Positions 1 through 6,886 of a DNA stretch of 18,384 bases are shown here, one piece after another. A model generated the notes under the pieces. That model made no database searches. It was not told the DNA's origin and saw only the letters and a program-made list of their open reading frames with translations. The stretch comes from CAZPFP01 sp964585895. Its GTDB lineage: Bacteria > Patescibacteriota > Microgenomatia > PFEM01 > JAHIFH01. The stretch is taken from NCBI GenBank assembly GCA_964585895.1, contig CAZPFP010000009.1, positions 1 through 18,384 of the forward strand, in the 5' to 3' direction. A program made the position numbers and the translations under genes. Numbering within the stretch: the stretch's first letter is position 1; the number at the start of each line of letters is the position of its first letter.

Positions 1-305
1 TAAAGTTCCGCTTTCTTCAAAGCGTCAGTGGTCAAAAACAACCAAATTTTATCCCGAATCATTTTTAATGAGTAAAGAAGATGATCGGGAAGAATTCCCG
101 GATAAGCCAAAAAATAATCAACTTCTTCAACTGTTTCAGTTGTCTGCCCTGGAACTGACTCAGTGGCTTCTCCACTCTCCGCCGTTGTCAATTTATAGCT
201 CTCGCTAACCGACTGGGCTGAAGTTCGCCAAATTGACGCTCCCAAAATACCCATCGCAAAAACCAATAAAGCCATCACTAAAACAACGTTTCTAAATATT
301 TTCAT
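1..305 (-). CDS. Exported DUF5667-type protein, partial (runs off left edge)
   Basis: The frame is open from an ATG at 305 to the window edge, giving about 101 residues and no stop. Residues 1-26 form a signal peptide or N-terminal anchor: a short basic start (KIFRN), a hydrophobic core VVLVMALLVFAMGILG, then a polar Ser/Thr/Glu-rich linker (about residues 27-57). After it comes the block YPGILPDHLLYSLKMIRD (about residues 64-81) and a segment ending KKAEL. The pattern 'PGxLPDxxLYxLKxxRDKI...KKAEL' is what I know from the DUF5667 family, common in Patescibacteria and of unknown function. It is the last of three minus-strand genes, 16 nt after the Cys-rich miniprotein, with a textbook AAAGGAGGTG ribosome site seven bases before the ATG, so strong translation is likely. 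The helical region after KKAEL would be expected beyond the window. The family call rests on motif memory. Confidence 0.72.
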   Translation of the reverse strand, partial: MKIFRNVVLVMALLVFAMGILGASIWRTSAQSVSESYKLTTAESGEATESVPGQTTETVEEVDYFLAYPGILPDHLLYSLKMIRDKIWLFLTTDALKKAEL

Positions 306-309
306 CTTT

Positions 310-319
310 CACCTCCTTT
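310..319 (-). promoter_or_regulatory. Strong Shine-Dalgarno site of the DUF5667-type gene
   Basis: On the minus strand this reads AAAGGAGGTG, an almost perfect match to the 3' end of 16S rRNA, with GGAGG ending seven bases before the ATG at 305. It lies just after the stop of the preceding gene (322-324). It fixes the start of the edge gene and contrasts with the genes in this window that have no such site. Confidence 0.85.
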
Positions 320-321
320 CT

Positions 322-510
322 CTAACTATTAATTTCAATAAACTTTTTAAAACTCCGGTCAAAAGTTTTTTCCACTTCAGGCGGAAAACAACAAGCCGGC
401 AGTTCATTCCTGGTTAAATGATACTGCAAACAATCACAGCACTTCCCTTTTTTATCACACGGGTAAGTACAAGGACAGTTCTTTAAATTTTCCTCAATCT
501 TGCACTCCAT
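322..510 (-). CDS. Cys-rich miniprotein, DUF6485-like
   Basis: This is a 62-residue protein with nine cysteines (residues 3, 12, 14, 18, 24, 25, 27, 40, 41), all in the first two thirds, arranged as CPCTYPC, CCDC and ACC. The C-terminal part (PPEVEKTFDRSFKKFIE) is charged and probably helical. The layout MECK..EENL..C.CTYPCD..G.CC.CL.YH....ELPACxFPPxVEKTxDRS is what I recall for DUF6485, a small family without known function. The cysteine spacing suggests a bound metal (zinc or Fe-S), which is inference. There is no signal peptide, so it is probably cytoplasmic. It sits 12 nt after the CPBP protease stop and 16 nt before the DUF5667-type gene, so the three are likely co-transcribed. I see no clear ribosome site before its ATG; coupling to the upstream gene is the simplest explanation. 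Confidence 0.8.
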   Translation of the reverse strand: MECKIEENLKNCPCTYPCDKKGKCCDCLQYHLTRNELPACCFPPEVEKTFDRSFKKFIEINS

Positions 511-522
511 TTTTATTTTCTA

Positions 523-1209
523 TCATCTAAACAAAATAATTGGCCATGACCAGAAGACATGCATTAAAATTGAGGAAACAAGATTTTCGCTTCTGGCAAA
601 AACAAAAGCCGCTCCAAAACCATAAACAAAAACGAAGAAAAGGTAGGCAAGCATTACTAGTGGCTCATAGCCCAGAATAAAAATACCAATCGGCAAATGA
701 ATCAAGGCAAAAAGGAAAGCTGAGATTAAATTAGCTAACCACTCATTTTTCCAAATCCGCCACAAACGGGTAAAAATGTAACCTCGAAAAACCGTTTCCT
801 CAGAAAAAGCGGTTACAAAAGAAAGAAGAATAAAACCAATCAAAACTAAAGGAGAATAACCAACTTCCGGCAAATGGAGACCTTGATATTTGATAATATT
901 GGTTAAAAGTCCCTCAGCCGCAAAAACAATGCCCAAACCAATCCCCCAATAAAGCGCCGGAAAAAGATTTTTCCTGGTTAAACCTAAAGAAGCAAAACTC
1001 TCTTTTTCAATCTGGCGGACTAACCAAAAAGTGGGCAATAACCAAATAGCTGGCTTAAGAATCAATTCTTCTACCCATTGAGGCAGAACTTCCGGAAAAT
1101 AGCGGTAAAGCGACCAGAAAGCAAAGATGAAACAAAACAAAGAAAAGACATGTTTAATTGAAAGTTGTTCTTGATGAAAAAGTTTGTTAAAAATTCTTTG
1201 AAATATCAT
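523..1209 (-). CDS. CPBP-family intramembrane metalloprotease (CAAX/Abi type)
   Basis: The 228-residue protein is strongly hydrophobic with about six to eight membrane segments. The family motifs are visible: EExxxR as EETVFR (E137, E138, R142) at the start of a helix, and FxxxH as FALIH (F167, H171). The third motif, normally HxxxN or HxxxD, is H217-VFW-S221, so the last polar residue is Ser. Eukaryotic relatives (Rce1) cleave CAAX proteins after prenylation; bacterial members serve in bacteriocin immunity or membrane-protein processing, so the substrate here is unknown. The ATG at 1209 is the first in the frame after the divergent promoter region. The gene leads a three-gene unit with the Cys-rich miniprotein and the DUF5667-type exported protein, which makes processing of an exported partner conceivable but unproven. 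The membrane-protease family call is firm; activity is less certain because of the motif 3 change. Confidence 0.85.
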   Translation of the reverse strand: MIFQRIFNKLFHQEQLSIKHVFSLFCFIFAFWSLYRYFPEVLPQWVEELILKPAIWLLPTFWLVRQIEKESFASLGLTRKNLFPALYWGIGLGIVFAAEGLLTNIIKYQGLHLPEVGYSPLVLIGFILLSFVTAFSEETVFRGYIFTRLWRIWKNEWLANLISAFLFALIHLPIGIFILGYEPLVMLAYLFFVFVYGFGAAFVFARSENLVSSILMHVFWSWPIILFR

Positions 1210-1232
1210 TGTTCTAACAACAGTTCACTTGA

Positions 1233-1241
1233 TGATATAAT
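1233..1241 (+). promoter_or_regulatory. Extended -10 promoter of the first PBP gene
   Basis: TGATATAAT is a perfect extended -10 box (TGnTATAAT). I see no good -35 at 17 bp, which is normal for extended -10 promoters. The box ends 16 nt before the ATG at 1258, so transcription would begin about ten bases before the start codon. No Shine-Dalgarno is present, so the mRNA is predicted to be nearly leaderless. Confidence 0.6.
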
Positions 1242-1253
1242 ATCATAATATCA
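1237..1253 (-). promoter_or_regulatory. Candidate -10 boxes for the CPBP operon (divergent promoter)
   Basis: The minus strand carries TGATATTAT twice in tandem (1253-1245 and 1245-1237), each a TGn plus TATTAT extended -10-like box, overlapping the plus-strand promoter at 1233-1241. Either could drive the CPBP gene starting at 1209. The shared AT-rich segment GATATAATATC (1234-1244) is palindromic, so the divergent promoters cannot easily be occupied together. Confidence 0.4.
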
Positions 1254-1257
1254 AATC

Positions 1258-3510
1258 ATGAAACAACTCAAATCAGGGTGGCTTTCTATCAAGAAAAAAA
1301 TTGAAAACGGCATCAAAAGACTACCGATTAAAAAACGTTTTCAACAATTCCTTTTGGCTAATTGGACTTTACTGCTAATTATTTTTTTTATTGGCTTATT
1401 CCTCTATTTTTTTATTTTCAAGGACCTTCCCCTGCCAACTAAGTTAGGCTCAGAGATTTTTCCGGCTTCAACTCTTATTCTTGATCGCCAGGGCAACCTT
1501 CTGTATGAAATTTATACTGAGAAAAATCGAGTGCCCGTTAAACTGGAAGAACTACCTGAGCACTTAAAACAAGCCACGGTTGCCATTGAAGACAAAAACT
1601 TCTACCAACATCGTGGTTTCGCTCTTGAAGGTATTATCCGAGCGGCTTCAAAAATTGTTTTTAAGAAAAAACTTCAGGGTGGCTCAACCATCACCCAACA
1701 ATTAGTCAAAACCGTTCTTCTCACTCCGGAACGAACCATCCGGAGAAAAATTAGAGAGGCATTATTAGCCATAACCACAGAAATTATCTACTCTAAAAGC
1801 CAAATTTTAGAAATGTATCTTAACCAAGTTCCCTATGGAGGTACAGCCTATGGTATCGAAGTAGCCGCCCAAACTTACTTTAATAAACATGCCAAAGACC
1901 TTAATCTTGCCGAAGCTGCTCTTTTGGCTGGTTTACCGGCGGCCCCCACCCGCTACTCTCCTTTCGGTGCCCATCCAGAAGCCGCCAAAAACAGACAGCA
2001 ACTAGTCCTTAAAAGAATGGTTGAAGATGGTTACATCACCGAAGAAGAAAGTAAAGCCGCCGAAGAAGAAGAGTTAGAATATGCTCCATCCACGGTTGGC
2101 ATCAAAGCCCCTCATTTTGTTCTTTATGTTAAAGAATTGTTGGTTGAAAAATATGGTGAGCCTCTAGTTGAACGAGGAGGCTTGAAAGTTTCCACCACTC
2201 TTGATTTGGAGATTCAAGATTTTGCCCAAGAAGTGGTCGCTACTGAAGTCGCCAGCTTAGAAAAAAGAAAGCTTAATATTCATAACGGTGCCGCTTTGGT
2301 TACTAACCCTGAAACAGGAGAGATATTAGCCATGGTAGGTTCTCATGATTATTTTGATGATGAACATGACGGCAAGGTTAACGTCACCCTTAGCCATCGC
2401 CAACCGGGTTCTTCCATTAAACCGATTAACTACGCCCTTGGTTTAATGAAGCGAACGATTACCCTGGCAACGGTCATCAATGATGTCCCCACTTGTTTTG
2501 CTGTTCCCGGACAAAAACTCTATTGTCCGATTAACTATGATTACCAATTTCATGGCCCGGCTCAAGTTCGGTTTGCTTTAGGCAACTCTTATAATCTCCC
2601 GGCCGTCAAAGTTTTAGCCTTAAATGGCTTGGAAGACTTTGTCGCTACTGCTTCGGCAATGGGGATTTCTACTTTTAAAGACCCCGCCGATTACGGTCTC
2701 TCCCTTACTTTGGGTGGGGGTGAAGTCAAAATGGTCGACATTGCCACCGCTTTTTCTGCGTTTGCCAATCTCGGTATTCGCCAGGATATTTATGCAATTG
2801 AAAAAGTCGAAGACCGCCACAACAAAGTTCTCTACCAACATCAAGAAGTTGAAGGACCACGGGTTCTACCTATGGAAGTGGCTTATCTCATTTCTCATAT
2901 ACTATTAGATAACAATGCCCGTTCGGCGGCATTTGGAGCTGGTTCTTATTTAGTGGTAAAAAATCATCCCGAAGTTTCCGTTAAAACCGGCACCACCAAC
3001 GACAAGCGGGACAATTGGACGATCGGTTTCACTCCCTCAAGATTGGTGGCGGTCTGGGTGGGAAATAATGATAATACGCCGATGAGCTACGTTGCTTCAG
3101 GTATTACCGGCGCTTCGCCCATTTGGAATGAAATTATGGGTTATGCTCTAAAAGATATGGAAGAAGAATGGCCGATGAGACCGGAAGAAGTGGTCGGCGC
3201 CCAGATTTGTGCTTTATCCGGCAAGATGCCTAATCCTGAATCACCTTGCGAAACCAGATTTGAATATTTTATTAAAGGCACAGTGCCCTCTGAAACTGAA
3301 AACCTGAAAGCTTTTATCGAAATAGATAACACCACCGGAATGATCGCCACCGACAAAACACCACCGGAAAACAAAGAGATTCAAGAACACCAAGTTATTT
3401 TTGACCCTCTCGGCGTTCCTTACTGCCTTGATTGTCCTTTTCCTACGGAAAGGGTGATTATTAGTCCCTATTCTCCCTCCTCAGCCATCCAAACTTCCCC
3501 TTCATCTTAG
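1258..3510 (+). CDS. Bifunctional class A penicillin-binding protein (PBP1A-like), copy 1
   Basis: This 750-residue protein polymerises glycan strands and cross-links peptides of peptidoglycan at the outer face of the membrane. A basic cytoplasmic tail is followed by one membrane helix (about 36-55). The GT51 glycosyltransferase domain has the catalytic Glu in EDKNFYQHRG (E111), GGSTITQQLVK (141-151), RRKIREAL, EMYLNQVPYGG (185-195) and AEAALLAGLPAAPTRYSP. The transpeptidase domain has SSIK (nucleophile S385, K388), SYN (444-446) and KTGT (576-579). All catalytic residues are intact. Past about residue 640 it carries a Cys-containing tail and a Pro/Ser-rich end. The ATG at 1258 has no ribosome site but sits just after an extended -10 box. 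A second PBP follows in the same direction 91 nt downstream with its own basic tail and the same domain order, so this is a tandem pair rather than one split gene. Confidence 0.96.
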   Translation: MKQLKSGWLSIKKKIENGIKRLPIKKRFQQFLLANWTLLLIIFFIGLFLYFFIFKDLPLPTKLGSEIFPASTLILDRQGNLLYEIYTEKNRVPVKLEELPEHLKQATVAIEDKNFYQHRGFALEGIIRAASKIVFKKKLQGGSTITQQLVKTVLLTPERTIRRKIREALLAITTEIIYSKSQILEMYLNQVPYGGTAYGIEVAAQTYFNKHAKDLNLAEAALLAGLPAAPTRYSPFGAHPEAAKNRQQLVLKRMVEDGYITEEESKAAEEEELEYAPSTVGIKAPHFVLYVKELLVEKYGEPLVERGGLKVSTTLDLEIQDFAQEVVATEVASLEKRKLNIHNGAALVTNPETGEILAMVGSHDYFDDEHDGKVNVTLSHRQPGSSIKPINYALGLMKRTITLATVINDVPTCFAVPGQKLYCPINYDYQFHGPAQVRFALGNSYNLPAVKVLALNGLEDFVATASAMGISTFKDPADYGLSLTLGGGEVKMVDIATAFSAFANLGIRQDIYAIEKVEDRHNKVLYQHQEVEGPRVLPMEVAYLISHILLDNNARSAAFGAGSYLVVKNHPEVSVKTGTTNDKRDNWTIGFTPSRLVAVWVGNNDNTPMSYVASGITGASPIWNEIMGYALKDMEEEWPMRPEEVVGAQICALSGKMPNPESPCETRFEYFIKGTVPSETENLKAFIEIDNTTGMIATDKTPPENKEIQEHQVIFDPLGVPYCLDCPFPTERVIISPYSPSSAIQTSPSS

Positions 3511-3552
3511 CCTTAAAAGGAATCCTTCTCGTCCTACAGGCTCGTCGTTTTC

Positions 3553-3580
3553 TTTTTCACTCTAGAAAAAGAGTGAAAAA
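3553..3580 (+). repeat. Perfect 11-bp inverted repeat between the two PBP genes
   Basis: The arms TTTTTCACTCT (3553-3563) and AGAGTGAAAAA (3570-3580) are exact reverse complements around a 6-nt loop. The second arm ends in A rather than a T-run, so it does not look like an intrinsic terminator in either direction. It lies just upstream of a TAAAAT box (3586-3591) ten bases before the next ATG, a position fitting an operator or an RNA hairpin in read-through transcripts. The role is inferred. Confidence 0.6.
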
Positions 3581-3601
3581 CAGAGTAAAATATTATCACC
3601 A

Positions 3602-5929
3602 ATGGCGGTCGCGAGGACAGGCACGATTTTTACCGCCAAGAAACTTCGATCCAAGCAGACCACTGCCCCGGGTTTTTTTGGCAAATTTAAAAAAAGAAGC
3701 CCAGTTGATTGGATAGGGCTTGTTCTTAGTCTAATCGGCAAACCTCTGTATTGGCTTTTACTAGCAAGTATTTTGGGCGTTACTTATCTTTTCTCACTTA
3801 TTAAAAAGCTGATTCGCCCACTTTCTTCCCTCCTTCGCTACCAAATTAAAATTAAACCCCCAAAAATCCGTTGGCCGAAATTCAAACTTCCTCGCCTATA
3901 TCTTCCTAGGCTTTCAAAAAAATTACTCCTGTTTATTGGGATCATTAGCTTAATTGTCTTGACTGGTCTATCGGTTTATTGGTTTATTTTCAAAGACCTG
4001 CCCCATCCTGACCGACTGATTACCCGCGACAGGATTGTTTCCACCAAGATTTACGACCGCCACGGTGAACTTCTTTACAAAATCTATCACAACCAAAACC
4101 GCACCTTAGTTCCTTTAAACGACCTGCCCCTTGCTTTAATCCAAGCGACGATTGCCACTGAAGACGCTGAATTCTATCACCACTATGGCCTCTCTCCTAA
4201 GGGCATCATTCGCGCCTTCTTTACCAATCTTCATTCAGGAAAACTTTATGGTGGTTCAACCATCACCCAGCAATTAGTCAAAAATACTCTTTTGACTCCG
4301 GAGCGAACCCTCCGAAGAAAAATTAAAGAAGTCATTCTCGCTCTTTGGGTAGAAGCCAAATTCTCCAAAGATGAAATTTTACAAATGTACTTTAATCAAG
4401 TCGGCTATGGAGGAGCCGCTTATGGTGCCGAAGAAGCGGCGCAAATGTACTTCGGTAAATCAACTAAAGAGATTAATTTAGCTGAAGCCGCCTTATTGGC
4501 GGGCCTGCCTGCCTCACCCACCACTTTTTCCCCTTTTGGTGCTCATCCCGAATTAGCCAAAACTCGTCAGCTCACCGTTCTTAAAAGAATGAAACAAGAG
4601 GGTTTTATCACCGAAAAAGAGGAAGAAAAAGCCAGTCAACAAGAGCTTTATTTTGCTCCCCAGAGAACTGATATTAAAGCGCCCCATTTTGTGATGTATG
4701 TCAAAGAATTATTAGTCAATCAATATGGCCTTAGGCAGGTTGAAGAAGGAGGTTTGGAGGTGACCACCTCGCTTGATTTAGAAACTCAAAATGAAGTCCA
4801 AGAGCTGGTTAAAAATGAAGTGGATAAACTGCGGCAACTCCAGATCACTAACGGGGCGGCTTTGGTCACCAACCCTCAAACCGGGGAAATCCTGGCGATG
4901 GTTGGCTCCCAAAATTACTTCGACCTGGAAAATGATGGCAATGTTAATGTCACCCTTCGCCCCCGTCAGCCAGGCTCAGCCATTAAACCGGTTAACTATT
5001 CAATTGCCTTAGAGAATGGTTTTACACCGGCAACAATTATCCCTGACACTCCCATTACCTACCAAATACCGGGACAACCGCCTTATTCACCCAAAAATTA
5101 CGACAATCGTTTTCATGGCAACATTCCTCTCCGGGTTGCCCTGGCTTCTTCTTATAATGTCCCGGCCGTTAAAGTTCTCTCGGCTTTTGGTGTTGACAGA
5201 ATGATTGAACGAGGAAAAGCAATGGGAATTACTACCTGGGATGACCCTTCAAGATTTGGTCTTTCTTTAACTCTGGGCGGCGGCGAGGTCAAAATGATTG
5301 ACCTGGCCACTGTCTTTGGCACTTTGGCCAATATGGGCATGAGAGTTGACCTTCAGCCTATTCTTGAAGTCAAAAATTACAAGGGAGAAATTCTCCAAAC
5401 CGATATTAACCATCAAACCATTAAAGCTGAACGAGTCCTTTCACCAACCATTGCCTATCTTTTAACTAATATTTTGTCTGATAACAATGCCCGAACGCCT
5501 GCTTTTGGGGTCAATTCGGTTCTTAATCTTCCCGACCACCCGCATGTGGCTGTTAAAACCGGTACTACCCAAAATATGAGAGATAACTGGACGATTGGCT
5601 ATACCTCTAATTATTTGGCTGTGGTTTGGGTGGGTAATAATGACAACACCCCAATGAGTTACGTCGCTTCGGGGATTACCGGCGCTTCGCCCATTTGGAA
5701 TGAGATTATGACCTATTTATTAACTGGTATGCCTGATAAAGAATTCCCTAAGCCTGATGATTTGAAAGAAATAGAAATCTGTCCTTTGACCGGCGCTTTG
5801 CCTTGTGAGGGTTGTGGGGGTAAATGGGAATTATTTCTGCCCGGCACTGAGCCTAAGAGCCATTGTGACCCGGAAAAGATAAAAGAAATCAAGGAGAAAC
5901 AGTCTCAAAATCCCAAACAGCCTGAGTGA
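3602..5929 (+). CDS. Bifunctional class A penicillin-binding protein, copy 2, with extra N-terminal membrane segment
   Basis: This 775-residue enzyme has the same two activities as copy 1. The GT51 domain shows TEDAEFYHHYG (catalytic E187), GGSTITQQLVK (217-227), EILQMYFNQVGYGG and LAEAALLAGLPASPTTFSP. The transpeptidase domain has SAIK (S459, K462), SYN (517-519) and KTGT (652-655), all intact. The N-terminus differs from copy 1: a basic leader, a hydrophobic stretch at about 38-67, then a Lys/Pro-rich linker (KPPKIRWPKFKLPRL, about 85-98) and the main membrane helix at about 107-130. This implies two membrane passes or a reentrant first segment. The C-terminal tail contains CPLTGALPCEGCGG and CDP, reminiscent of a metal- or disulphide-bound knot. 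The start has no Shine-Dalgarno; a TAAAAT box at 3586-3591 would give an almost leaderless mRNA. The stop is TGA. The 3' end overlaps the convergent serine hydrolase by 41 nt. Confidence 0.95.
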   Translation: MAVARTGTIFTAKKLRSKQTTAPGFFGKFKKRSPVDWIGLVLSLIGKPLYWLLLASILGVTYLFSLIKKLIRPLSSLLRYQIKIKPPKIRWPKFKLPRLYLPRLSKKLLLFIGIISLIVLTGLSVYWFIFKDLPHPDRLITRDRIVSTKIYDRHGELLYKIYHNQNRTLVPLNDLPLALIQATIATEDAEFYHHYGLSPKGIIRAFFTNLHSGKLYGGSTITQQLVKNTLLTPERTLRRKIKEVILALWVEAKFSKDEILQMYFNQVGYGGAAYGAEEAAQMYFGKSTKEINLAEAALLAGLPASPTTFSPFGAHPELAKTRQLTVLKRMKQEGFITEKEEEKASQQELYFAPQRTDIKAPHFVMYVKELLVNQYGLRQVEEGGLEVTTSLDLETQNEVQELVKNEVDKLRQLQITNGAALVTNPQTGEILAMVGSQNYFDLENDGNVNVTLRPRQPGSAIKPVNYSIALENGFTPATIIPDTPITYQIPGQPPYSPKNYDNRFHGNIPLRVALASSYNVPAVKVLSAFGVDRMIERGKAMGITTWDDPSRFGLSLTLGGGEVKMIDLATVFGTLANMGMRVDLQPILEVKNYKGEILQTDINHQTIKAERVLSPTIAYLLTNILSDNNARTPAFGVNSVLNLPDHPHVAVKTGTTQNMRDNWTIGYTSNYLAVVWVGNNDNTPMSYVASGITGASPIWNEIMTYLLTGMPDKEFPKPDDLKEIEICPLTGALPCEGCGGKWELFLPGTEPKSHCDPEKIKEIKEKQSQNPKQPE

Positions 5930-6803
5930 TTTGGGGGAGAACTTCTAAGGCTTCTTTCTCGCGGGCATCATTGGTCATAATCACCAAGATAAAAGGCTCT
6001 TTAGTAAAAACAACCCCAGCATCAGAATAAACCCCAGTTAAGGTGCCGATTTTGTGAGCCACTCTTATATCTTCAGGTACACCCTTGGTTATTCGGTCTT
6101 CAAAATCTGTCTTGGTTAAAAACTCAAGCAACTCATCCCGATGCTCATCAGTAATCACTTTATCCTGGTAAAGTTTTTTAAACAAAAGACCAATTTTCTC
6201 AGGAGTTGTCTGTTCAATTAATGTTTCCCCTGTTACCTGGCGCATCACTTTAAAAGCAGTGTTGTCTGAAAATTGAGCCATATATTCAACTAACTGACGA
6301 TAAGTATATTCAGTACCGGCTGGTTTTGATTGAAGAACACCGGCTCCTTCAACTTTATCTTTCTTTTGAAGGAGATATTCGGTTTCCAAATCTATTTTCC
6401 CCTCCTCAGCTTGTTGATAAACAGCTATCATCACCGGCAATTTATTTAAAGAGGCCGCCGGAAAAGTATTTTTTTCATTAAAACCATAGTCTTTCCCGTC
6501 TTTAAACCGATAAACATAAACTCCATAAGTGCCTGACAAATCTTGAGTCAACTCTTTAATCTGATTTAAAACCGAACTGGGGTCAAAGTATTTATTGGGT
6601 AAATGAGAAATGATTCTTGGGGCGGTGATTCTTTCCCAAATCTTCGGTGCTTCGGCTTGAAGATAAAAAAGGAAACTGGCTAAAATGGTGATAATAAACA
6701 GAACAACGATGGCTTTCCGACCATCACTGCGTTTTTCTTTTTTCTCCCTTTTTTTAATTGGTTTGACACCGGGAAAATGTTGTTGTTCTGCTTTAAAAAC
6801 CAT
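5889..6803 (-). CDS. Membrane-anchored class A beta-lactamase-fold serine hydrolase
   Basis: The 304-residue protein has a basic cytoplasmic tail (1-30), one membrane helix (about 31-49) and an external domain of the beta-lactamase2/PBP-like fold. Catalytic motifs are SLNK (S118, K121), SDN (179-181) and KIG (251-253) in place of the usual KTG. I find no ExxLN omega-loop motif, where true class A beta-lactamases hold the deacylating Glu166. It is therefore more likely a D,D-peptidase or a penicillin-binding-type hydrolase acting on peptidoglycan than a resistance enzyme. The gene converges on the second PBP and their coding ends overlap by 41 nt, so each is antisense to the other there. The ATG at 6803 follows a TGATATAAA box by 14 nt and has no ribosome site. 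Position beside two PBPs supports a cell-wall role. Confidence 0.85.
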   Translation of the reverse strand: MVFKAEQQHFPGVKPIKKREKKEKRSDGRKAIVVLFIITILASFLFYLQAEAPKIWERITAPRIISHLPNKYFDPSSVLNQIKELTQDLSGTYGVYVYRFKDGKDYGFNEKNTFPAASLNKLPVMIAVYQQAEEGKIDLETEYLLQKKDKVEGAGVLQSKPAGTEYTYRQLVEYMAQFSDNTAFKVMRQVTGETLIEQTTPEKIGLLFKKLYQDKVITDEHRDELLEFLTKTDFEDRITKGVPEDIRVAHKIGTLTGVYSDAGVVFTKEPFILVIMTNDAREKEALEVLPQITQAVWDFETVSP

Positions 6804-6817
6804 TTTATTCTGAGCTC

Positions 6818-6826
6818 TTTATATCA
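6818..6826 (-). promoter_or_regulatory. Extended -10 promoter of the serine hydrolase gene
   Basis: The minus strand reads TGATATAAA, one base from the extended -10 consensus. It ends 14 nt before the ATG at 6803, so the predicted transcript begins within about eight bases of the start codon. No Shine-Dalgarno lies in between. Confidence 0.5.
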
Positions 6827-6886
6827 TTTTTAACTAGCTAAAAACAAATAAATGATAAAATTATCGAGTAAAAGAAGTATCCGAAA

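Noticed and set aside
5889..6803. A beta-lactam resistance gene
   Set aside because: The ExxLN motif of class A beta-lactamases is not seen and KTG is changed, so a peptidoglycan hydrolase is more likely.
6840..6886. Possible terminator of the PfkB gene
   Set aside because: Only a short GATAA/TTATC stem with a two-base loop is seen, followed by a mixed AT stretch; not convincing.
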